From Methanogenium sp. MK-MG (lineage in GTDB: Archaea; Halobacteriota; Methanomicrobia; Methanomicrobiales; Methanomicrobiaceae), in NCBI RefSeq assembly GCF_009914725.1, contig NZ_JAAAWJ010000013.1:1-43951 (forward strand): 43,951 nt of DNA, given 5' to 3'. The first letter of the stretch is position 1. The number at the start of each line of letters is the position of its first letter. The position numbers and the translations under genes were made by a program. Positions 17,044-23,402 of the stretch are shown piece by piece. The notes under the pieces were generated by a model. It was given only the letters and a program-made list of their open reading frames with translations. It had not been told where the DNA came from and made no database searches.

Positions 17044-18708
17044 ATGGCGGATGCAGAGTATAATATGGTGGATTACGATGAGACCTATCGTACATTCTCC
17101 ATTGATGTACCTGAATTTTTCAATTTTGGGTATGATGTCATTGACGACTGGGCACAGCGTGACAGAAACAAACTGGCGATGATCTGGGCGAATCAGGACG
17201 GGGATGAGAAGAAATACACATTCCGGGACCTGAAGAACCTCTCCAATATGGCAGCAAATATTCTGCTAAAGTTTGGCATTAACAAAGGGGACCGGGTCAT
17301 GATCATGCTGCCGCGGGTTCCGGAGTGGTGGATATTTGTCATCGCAATAATCAAACTGGGTGCAGTGGTCTGTCCTGTACCCTCGTTACTTACACCAAAA
17401 GATCTCCATTACAGAATTAACGCAGGAAATTTCCGGCTTGTCATAACTGATTTTGAAAATTCTGAAAAAATTGACGAGATATACGAGGAATGTCCGTCGC
17501 TGCAGACGAAACTCATTGTTGATGGTGAAAAGGACGGCTGGGTGAGTTATCAGGAGGAACTGGTATACCCTGCACCGGTATCGCACCGGAAGGTCAGTAT
17601 GCCGTATACAAACCGAACCCGCTCAACAGATCCCATGCTTATATATTTCACATCCGGTACAACAGGTGAAGCAAAGATGGTGCTGCATAACAATGCATAT
17701 CCGCTGGGCCATATTGTGACAGCGAAGTTATGGCAGGATGTCCGGGAAAATGACGTGCATTTTACCTATTCTGATACCGGATGGGCCAAATGTGGCTGGG
17801 GGAAGATCTTTGGACAGTGGATTCAGGGCACATGCCTGCTCATTTATGATGTCTGGGGAAAATTCAAGGCGACAGAACTGCTCCCGCTCATTGAAAAGTA
17901 TGAAGTGACGACATTCTGCTGCCCGCCGACAGTCTTCCGGATGCTGATTATTGCGGACCTTGCAAAATACGATCTCACTGAACTGCGTCACTGCTGCAGT
18001 GCTGGTGAACCGCTCAACCCTGAAGTCATCAAAGTATGGGAAGAGGGGACAGGCCAAAAAATCTATGAAGGGTATGGGCAGACGGAGACCTGCTGTGCCA
18101 TTGCATCTTTTGCATGCATTGAAAACAAACCTGGTTCAATGGGGAAACCATCGCCCGGGTGGCATATTGAACTTCATGACGAGGATGGACATCCTGTTGC
18201 CGATTATGAAGAAGGACGTATCTCCATTTCGTTAAATCCCCGTCCGGTTGGCCTTATTGTGGAATATCTGGATAATGAAGAGGCAAACAACGAGTCCTTT
18301 GTCGACGGGTATTATTATACCGGGGACAAGGCCTACCGTGATGAAGACGGGTATTTCTGGTTTGTCGGCCGGGATGATGATGTCATAAAGAGTTCAGGAT
18401 ACCGCATCGGCCCGTTTGAGGTTGAAAGTGCCCTGCTTGAACACCCTGCCGTTCAGGAATCTGCCGTTGTCGGTTCGCCGGACAGAATCCGTGGTCTGGT
18501 TGTAAAGGCATTTGTTATCCTTAATCAGGGATTTGAGGGTTCTGAACCATTAATAAAAGAACTGCAGAATCATGTGAAGCAGGTGACCGCCCCCTATAAA
18601 TATCCGCGGGTAATTGAATTTGTTGACGTGCTTCCAAAGACCATATCCGGCAAAATTAAACGAAATGTGCTGCGGGAAGATGAACTGAAAAAATATTCAG
18701 ACGACTGA
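17044..18708 (+). CDS. AMP-forming acyl-CoA synthetase (medium-chain/acetyl type)
   Basis: This ANL-superfamily enzyme would make acyl-CoA from a carboxylate, ATP and CoA via an acyl-adenylate. The 554 residues have the A3 loop YFTSGTTGEAK (201-211), EGYGQTE, YYYTGDKAY, the A8 hinge GYRIGPFEVES and the A10 lysine in LPKTISGKIKRN near the C terminus, so it looks active. A3 has Ala where most have Pro (GEPK). The closest characterised relatives are acyl-CoA synthetases of Methanosarcina (2-methylbutyrate-type MacS), so the acid may be a branched or medium-chain one and not acetate. It is a tandem paralogue of the next gene; only 11 nt separate its stop from the palindrome preceding that gene. 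Confidence 0.88.
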   Translation: MADAEYNMVDYDETYRTFSIDVPEFFNFGYDVIDDWAQRDRNKLAMIWANQDGDEKKYTFRDLKNLSNMAANILLKFGINKGDRVMIMLPRVPEWWIFVIAIIKLGAVVCPVPSLLTPKDLHYRINAGNFRLVITDFENSEKIDEIYEECPSLQTKLIVDGEKDGWVSYQEELVYPAPVSHRKVSMPYTNRTRSTDPMLIYFTSGTTGEAKMVLHNNAYPLGHIVTAKLWQDVRENDVHFTYSDTGWAKCGWGKIFGQWIQGTCLLIYDVWGKFKATELLPLIEKYEVTTFCCPPTVFRMLIIADLAKYDLTELRHCCSAGEPLNPEVIKVWEEGTGQKIYEGYGQTETCCAIASFACIENKPGSMGKPSPGWHIELHDEDGHPVADYEEGRISISLNPRPVGLIVEYLDNEEANNESFVDGYYYTGDKAYRDEDGYFWFVGRDDDVIKSSGYRIGPFEVESALLEHPAVQESAVVGSPDRIRGLVVKAFVILNQGFEGSEPLIKELQNHVKQVTAPYKYPRVIEFVDVLPKTISGKIKRNVLREDELKKYSDD

Positions 18709-18719
18709 TCTGTTCTCTG

Positions 18720-18736
18720 GTGGTGCAGTGCACCAC
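18720..18736. promoter_or_regulatory. perfect 17-bp palindrome, candidate RHH operator
   Basis: The bases read GTGGTGCAGTGCACCAC, two 8-bp arms around a central G. It lies immediately upstream of the TATA-like element of the RHH-acyl-CoA synthetase gene. Its core half-site (GTGCACCA) recurs at 18753-18760 and, as TGGTGC, at 18774-18779. RHH dimers bind short inverted or tandem repeats, so the fused RHH domain is the obvious candidate binder. Confidence 0.7.
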
Positions 18737-18741
18737 AATTT

Positions 18742-18749
18742 TTTATTAT
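18742..18749 (+). promoter_or_regulatory. TATA-like element of RHH-acyl-CoA synthetase gene
   Basis: TTTATTAT lies about 27 nt before the ATG at 18773, the distance expected when transcription starts at or close to the start codon, so the message may be leaderless. It sits between the 17-bp palindrome and the second motif copy. Confidence 0.55.
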
Positions 18750-18751
18750 TA

Positions 18752-18760
18752 TGTGCACCA
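18752..18760. promoter_or_regulatory. second copy of the operator motif
   Basis: TGTGCACCA lies between the TATA-like element and the start codon. The identical nine bases occur again inside the gene at 18873-18881, and the half-site TGGTGC spans the start codon at 18774-18779. Binding here would block transcription initiation. Confidence 0.55.
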
Positions 18761-18772
18761 ACATATGTAGTA

Positions 18773-20638
18773 ATGGTGCGTTATTCTGTTACAATGGACG
18801 ATGAGCTCGTCCGGAAAATAGACCGTGACTCAAAGGATCGGGGAATATCCCGTTCTGACTGGATATCTGAGGTGTGCACCACACATTTTCCCGAACTTGA
18901 CGGAAGTGGCATCTCTCAGATGAACCGTGAGGATTCAGTTCATTTTCGGCATAATATAACCGATTATGATGAGACCTACAATTCATTCTCCATTGATGTA
19001 CCGGAATATTATAATTTCAGCTTTGATGTCGTTGATGCCTGGGCAAAGCGTGACCGGAACAAACTTGCCATGATATGGGCCAACCAGCAGGGCGAAGAGA
19101 GGAAATATACATTCCGCGATCTCTCACGGCTTTCAAACCAGGTGGCAAATATGCTCATCAAATATGGGCCGGGAAAGGGGGAACGTGTCCTTATTATGCT
19201 CCCGCGTGTCCCGGAATGGTGGTTCTTTGTGCTGGGCATGATCAAGATGGGTGTGGTCTACTGCCCGGCACCGACCATGCTCACAGAACAGGACCTGAAG
19301 TACCGGATTAATGTCGCTGACGTAAAGATGGTCATCACAAATGAAGAGAATGCCCATAAGGTGGATGCCATCTTTGATGAGTGCCCGTCTCTGGTGTCAA
19401 AGTTTATTGTTGACGGCGAACGTGAGGGCTGGATCAGTTATCCGGTTGAACTGGCGTATCCGGCCCCTGTCTCCAGTAAACTGGTGCCGTTCCATGGTCT
19501 GAAGGGTACAAAAGCAACGGACCCGATGCTTATCTTCTTTACCTCAGGGACAACCGGAGAGCCGAAGATGGTGCTCCATGACCATAGTTATGCACTCGGC
19601 CATATCGTAACCGGGCGGTTCTGGCACGATGTCAGAAGTACTGATCTTCATTTTACGGTAGCGGATACGGGATGGGGAAAGAGTACATGGGGAAAACTCT
19701 TTGGCCAGTGGAATGAGGGTGCGGCTATCATGGTCTATGACATCCGCGGTAAATTCAATGCGACCGGTCTTCTTCCGGTTATTGAGAAGTATGGTGTGAC
19801 CACATTCTGCGTGCCCCCCACCATTTACCGGATGCTGATCCTTGCAGAACTGGAAAAGTATGATTTCAGTGAACTGCGCCATTGCTGCAGCGCGGGCGAG
19901 CCGCTCAACCCGGAGGTTATTAAGGTCTGGAAAAAAGCCACCGGCCTTACCATTTATGAGGGATATGGCCAGACAGAGACGGTATTGTGTATCGGGACGT
20001 TCCCATGTATGGAATCAAAACCCGGATCCATGGGCAAACCAGCACCGGGATGGCATATTGAAATCCATAATGATGAGGGGAAACCCGCTCCACCGCATGA
20101 AGAAGGGCATATTGCCATAAAAACAGATCCACGGCCTGTTGGCCTCTTTCAGGAATATATTGGTAATGCCGGGGAGAATGCCAAGTCCTTCAGTGACGGC
20201 TATTACTATACCGGTGATAAGGCGTACAAGGATGAGGACGGGTATTTCTGGTTTGTCGGCCGGGATGATGATGTGATAAAAGCATCAGGATATCGTATCG
20301 GGCCCTTTGAGGTGGAGAGTGCTCTGATTGAACATCCTGCCGTTCAGGAAGCAGCGGTGGTCGGAACACCGGATGTCATCCGGGGTCAGATTGTGAAGGC
20401 CTTTGTTGTGCTCTCTCCCGGATACACGCCGTCAGAAGCCCTGATACATGATATTCAGAACCATGTCAAACAGGTAACGGCTCCGTATAAGTATCCGCGT
20501 GCCATTGAGTTCGTTGAGGGTCTGCCGAAGACCATCTCGGGGAAGATCAGGAGAAAGGAGCTCAAGCAGAGGGAGATGGAAAAAGCCGAGAGAAAGAACA
20601 AGGATATTCAGGAGACAAATCCTGATAAAAAGCAGTGA
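18773..20638 (+). CDS. ribbon-helix-helix DNA-binding domain fused to AMP-forming acyl-CoA synthetase
   Basis: From ATG 18773 the protein has 621 residues. Residues 1-43 form a CopG-type RHH: VRYSVTMDDELVRKID gives the beta strand and first helix, and DRGISRSDWISEVCTTHF the turn and second helix. A short polar linker (44-60) leads to a complete synthetase: FTSGTTGEPK (256-265), EGYGQTE (396-402), YYYTGDKAY (477-485), GYRIGPFEVES (506-516) and the catalytic Lys591 in PKTISGKI. The enzyme part is a paralogue of the preceding gene. RHH-enzyme fusions are rare; PutA is the known case, in which the RHH part represses its own operon. The promoter carries copies of a palindromic motif, so autoregulation linked to substrate or adenylate state is a fair inference. 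A frame open back to 18728 would cover the palindrome and is unlikely to be translated. The C terminus ends in a charged tail. Confidence 0.9.
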   Translation: MVRYSVTMDDELVRKIDRDSKDRGISRSDWISEVCTTHFPELDGSGISQMNREDSVHFRHNITDYDETYNSFSIDVPEYYNFSFDVVDAWAKRDRNKLAMIWANQQGEERKYTFRDLSRLSNQVANMLIKYGPGKGERVLIMLPRVPEWWFFVLGMIKMGVVYCPAPTMLTEQDLKYRINVADVKMVITNEENAHKVDAIFDECPSLVSKFIVDGEREGWISYPVELAYPAPVSSKLVPFHGLKGTKATDPMLIFFTSGTTGEPKMVLHDHSYALGHIVTGRFWHDVRSTDLHFTVADTGWGKSTWGKLFGQWNEGAAIMVYDIRGKFNATGLLPVIEKYGVTTFCVPPTIYRMLILAELEKYDFSELRHCCSAGEPLNPEVIKVWKKATGLTIYEGYGQTETVLCIGTFPCMESKPGSMGKPAPGWHIEIHNDEGKPAPPHEEGHIAIKTDPRPVGLFQEYIGNAGENAKSFSDGYYYTGDKAYKDEDGYFWFVGRDDDVIKASGYRIGPFEVESALIEHPAVQEAAVVGTPDVIRGQIVKAFVVLSPGYTPSEALIHDIQNHVKQVTAPYKYPRAIEFVEGLPKTISGKIRRKELKQREMEKAERKNKDIQETNPDKKQ

Positions 20639-20648
20639 ACGTCGGCAG

Positions 20649-20668
20649 ACCGATCGACAAACCGATCG
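20649..20668. repeat. direct repeat of ACCGATCG after the synthetase gene
   Basis: ACCGATCG occurs at 20649-20656 and 20661-20668, each holding the palindromic core CGATCG. The stretch lies 10 nt past the stop codon and could fold as a weak stem with the preceding GTCGG, perhaps as part of transcript termination. The following 130 nt before the tRNA are AT-rich with no gene seen. Confidence 0.35.
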
Positions 20669-20801
20669 GCAATACTAAATATTCGTAAATTAATCCATAA
20701 AATGTTCATCAAAAAGAACAACAAAAATCCGCAGACAGACCAACAAAAATCAAAAACCAAATACACATCTTTATTTTGTTTAAGCACGAATTGAGTTAGG
20801 C

Positions 20802-20886
20802 GCGAGGGTTGCCGAGCTTGGTCAAAGGCGCTAGGTTCAGGGCCTAGTCCTGTAGAGGTTCGAGGGTTCGAATCCCTTCCCTCGCA
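20802..20886 (+). tRNA. tRNA-Leu (anticodon CAG)
   Basis: The acceptor stem GCGAGGG pairs with CCCTCGC and A is the discriminator base. The anticodon stem CTAGG/CCTAG encloses the loop TTCAGGG, giving anticodon CAG, which reads CUG. The T-arm has GTTCGAAT. The 85-nt length with an extended variable arm is the class II form of leucine tRNA. CCA is not encoded. T-rich sequence after 20890 is a likely terminator. tRNA genes are common integration sites, and the AT-rich defence island begins straight after this one. Confidence 0.95.
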
Positions 20887-20992
20887 TTGGTTCTTTTTTG
20901 GGTTCTTGTTTGTTTTTGAAAAAATACCTGAACGCGGACTGGTAGGGATTAAAGATGAATAAGGTTATACACTTACATTAGTGGCAGTTGTT

Positions 20993-22660
20993 ATGGACAT
21001 CAACGCAAGTATTATTGATCAAAGAATTACTGGTATCGTTGAGGACCACCCTGATTGGCTGCCCGATGGTGCTGACATCAATAAAAAGAAATCGGCTGCA
21101 TTTGTAATTTTATGTATGGCCACCTGCCTTGATATCTCTATGGAGGAAGCGGCCGATCTTCTAACTGATGGAGGGAATGATGCCGGTGTTGATGGTCTCC
21201 ATATTGGGGAGGTTGATGACGGAGAATTTTTGGTCACGATTTTTCAGGGAAAGTACAAGACCAAAAACCTGAATGGAGATGCAAATTTCCCGGAAAATGG
21301 TGTTGAAAAAACAGTCAACACTGTTCAGGTTCTTTTTGACCCTTATCGCAAAGTAACATTAAATGAGAAAATTGCTCCAAAAATCGAAGATATCCGCTCA
21401 CTGATTCGGGATGCATACATTCCGAATGTGCGGGTGATTCTGTGCAACAATGGAGCAACCTGGACAAAGCAGGCAGACAACTGGATAAACGAAGCCAAAA
21501 AAGATTATGGTGACAGGGTTGATTTCGTCCATTTCAATCATGATTCAATCGTAAATATTCTCCAACGCAGTAAGAAGGTGGATGCCACCGTAACGATGAG
21601 TGGCCAGGCAATTGTAGAGGATATGAACTATATGCGTGTTCTTGTCGGACGTGTCTCGGTTCAGGAGATTCAGCGACTGTTCAATGACAACGGCGATAAA
21701 TTGTTGGAGCGCAATATCCGCCGTTATCTCGGGCTTCACTCCAACCGTGTAAACACAGCTATTCATGAAACTCTTTGCAATGCAGATAAATCTGACAAAT
21801 TTTATTTCTACAATAATGGTATTACAGTGGTTTGTGACAAATTTGATTACAATGCATTTCAGAAATCCGATTATAAGGTACAAATCAAAAACATGCAGGT
21901 GATTAATGGAGGACAAACCTGTAAAACCATTCAGGAAACACTGAATAATGCGTTACCGAATGGAATAAGTGAGTCCGCGTATGTAATGATCAGGGTTTAC
22001 CAACTGGCAGAAACGCATAAAGAGTTTGTCCGGGATATCACCTACGCAACAAATAGTCAAAATCCAGTAGATCTTCGAGATTTGCATTCCAACGATGAAA
22101 TGCAGAAACAGCTTGAGATCGGAATTTCCGACCTTGGATACGCATACAAACGACAGCGGGAAGAAGGCAGCGGCGGGTCCAATATTATTACCAGTTCAAT
22201 TGTGGCAGAATCTGTATTGGCAATCTGGAGGAAAAGACCTCATCAAGCCAAATTCCGTCGGAAAGAACACTTTGGAAAACTCTATATTGATATTTTCAAA
22301 GATCTGAATGCTGCTCAGGCTTTGTTGGCAGTCCTGATTTTCAGAACCGTTGAAAATCAAAGAAAGCGGCCGGCAGATCCAAATCCTCCTGAATTTCTCC
22401 CATATGCATCGCATTACATATCAATGTTGATTGGTCGTGCCCTGTTAAACGATCAGGATACAAACTTTGGAGACGTTTCTCACCGCAATTTTAAATCCCT
22501 GGTTCAGGCATTTGAGGATGGGCAGGCCAAATATCAAAAGGAGGCTGTTGAACAAATAGCTGAAGCACTGAAAGATTGCTATGGTGACAGGGATATTTCC
22601 CTCCAGCAATTGTCTGCCACATTCCGCCGTGGCGATCTCCTGGAAATGTTGGGGGTTTAG
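20993..22660 (+). CDS. AIPR family abortive-infection phage-resistance protein
   Basis: The 555-residue protein matches the AIPR domain: RNIRRYLGLHSNRVNTAI, FYFYNNGITVVCDKFDY and QVINGGQTCKTIQETLNNA follow one another in the middle (about residues 240-325), as in that family. The N-terminal part has GGNDAGVDGL followed by FLVTIFQGKYK, which resembles the D...Q-x-K core of PD-(D/E)XK nucleases. AIPR proteins are known from lactococcal abortive infection and from defence islands; the activity is usually taken to be nucleic-acid cleavage. The GTG at 20981 is also in frame; I prefer ATG 20993, which has a TATA-like GTTATAC about 25 nt upstream, implying a leaderless message. It stands alone upstream of the BREX operon. 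Confidence 0.85.
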   Translation: MDINASIIDQRITGIVEDHPDWLPDGADINKKKSAAFVILCMATCLDISMEEAADLLTDGGNDAGVDGLHIGEVDDGEFLVTIFQGKYKTKNLNGDANFPENGVEKTVNTVQVLFDPYRKVTLNEKIAPKIEDIRSLIRDAYIPNVRVILCNNGATWTKQADNWINEAKKDYGDRVDFVHFNHDSIVNILQRSKKVDATVTMSGQAIVEDMNYMRVLVGRVSVQEIQRLFNDNGDKLLERNIRRYLGLHSNRVNTAIHETLCNADKSDKFYFYNNGITVVCDKFDYNAFQKSDYKVQIKNMQVINGGQTCKTIQETLNNALPNGISESAYVMIRVYQLAETHKEFVRDITYATNSQNPVDLRDLHSNDEMQKQLEIGISDLGYAYKRQREEGSGGSNIITSSIVAESVLAIWRKRPHQAKFRRKEHFGKLYIDIFKDLNAAQALLAVLIFRTVENQRKRPADPNPPEFLPYASHYISMLIGRALLNDQDTNFGDVSHRNFKSLVQAFEDGQAKYQKEAVEQIAEALKDCYGDRDISLQQLSATFRRGDLLEMLGV

Positions 22661-22949
22661 AACCTGAAATTAAAATATATGTGCCGGAAATTCTCGTGCA
22701 GTCGAATAGAGAGAAGATGTTACCACGTCACCCTTATTCGAATATAGGGTAATTTTGGATTCTGTAGAAATACTACGAAGCAAAAGAAAACATCCGCACA
22801 TGAGTAAATCATCGGATGAATATCGGAAACCGGATTAATGCTGCATCATCCCTGTTTCTCTCCCTTTTTGACCCCCTCCGTTTGGGAATCAAAGGGTAAA
22901 ACGGGCGTATTTTTCCACTCATTTTTCCTGCGGGGAAAATACCGCTGTA
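22661..22949. other. non-coding spacer between AIPR gene and possible transposase remnant
   Basis: No ORF, RNA gene or clear repeat can be supported here. It is rich in short pyrimidine runs and has no visible promoter for the downstream operon. Confidence 0.5.
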
Positions 22950-23135
22950 ATGTCTTTTATTTGCGAAAATCACGATTTACCGGAGACTATTAAGGAGTTC
23001 CTATTGTCAGATATTTTGGGGAGGACATATGGACTGTCTCAACTGAGATCTGCTCTCTCAGGGCTTCTGTGTGGACACAATATTTCCAGGAGCAAGCCTG
23101 TTTTGGGGTTATTTGATCGTTTCTTAATCAGATAA
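22950..23135 (+). pseudogene. possible N-terminal fragment of a DDE transposase
   Basis: A 61-codon frame encodes ENHDLPETIKEFLLSDIL followed by SALSGLLCGHNIS. This resembles the helical N terminus of IS701-like or related DDE transposases (LPxxIxxFL... GLLxG), which are normally about 400 residues. The catalytic part is absent and nothing similar continues in other frames that I can see up to 23400. It may be a scar of the event that brought in the defence genes. It could equally be a small unrelated gene. Confidence 0.3.
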
Positions 23136-23388
23136 TGGGATTTTTACCCAGAGTAATCGAATTGTACACCGTAGCTTGCAGGAGGGAACAAAGAACCCAT
23201 CCGGGTGATTGCCTCCTGGAAAAAATCTGTATTCTGTGGTTTAGAACCTGCGATGAAATTCTGGTTTCTTAGAGGAATTTTCTGGGGGCGTTTTTTGTTA
23301 TATTTTAGGAATCTAACAGAGTCAAAATATGGGCATATAAACAAACCAATATGACAGTGTTGTTGATTATAATATATGGGATGAACTT
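23136..23388. promoter_or_regulatory. presumed promoter region of the BREX-type operon
   Basis: AT-rich spacer before the first BREX-region gene. Possible TATA-like stretches are TTATATTTTAG near 23298-23308 and ATTATAATATAT near 23366-23377; the second would leave no leader for the ribosome binding site at 23389-23395, so the first is the better choice. No operator palindrome is evident. Confidence 0.35.
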
Positions 23389-23395
23389 AAGGAGG
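23389..23395 (+). promoter_or_regulatory. strong ribosome binding site that decides an AUU start
   Basis: AAGGAGG matches the archaeal anti-Shine-Dalgarno sequence perfectly. It overlaps the in-frame stop codon TAA (23388-23390) that closes the frame upstream. Seven nt later lies ATT at 23403, in frame with the large ORF; no ATG, GTG or TTG occurs in frame before 23493. Confidence 0.65.
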
Positions 23396-23402
23396 AAATC
23401 TA

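Noticed and set aside
18728-18772. Earlier start for the RHH-enzyme
   Set aside because: Its codons overlap the palindrome and TATA-like element; ATG 18773 begins the RHH domain exactly.
20862-20886. Integration (att) duplicate of the tRNA-Leu 3' end
   Set aside because: I looked for the TTCGAATCCC-containing end downstream by eye and found no second copy.
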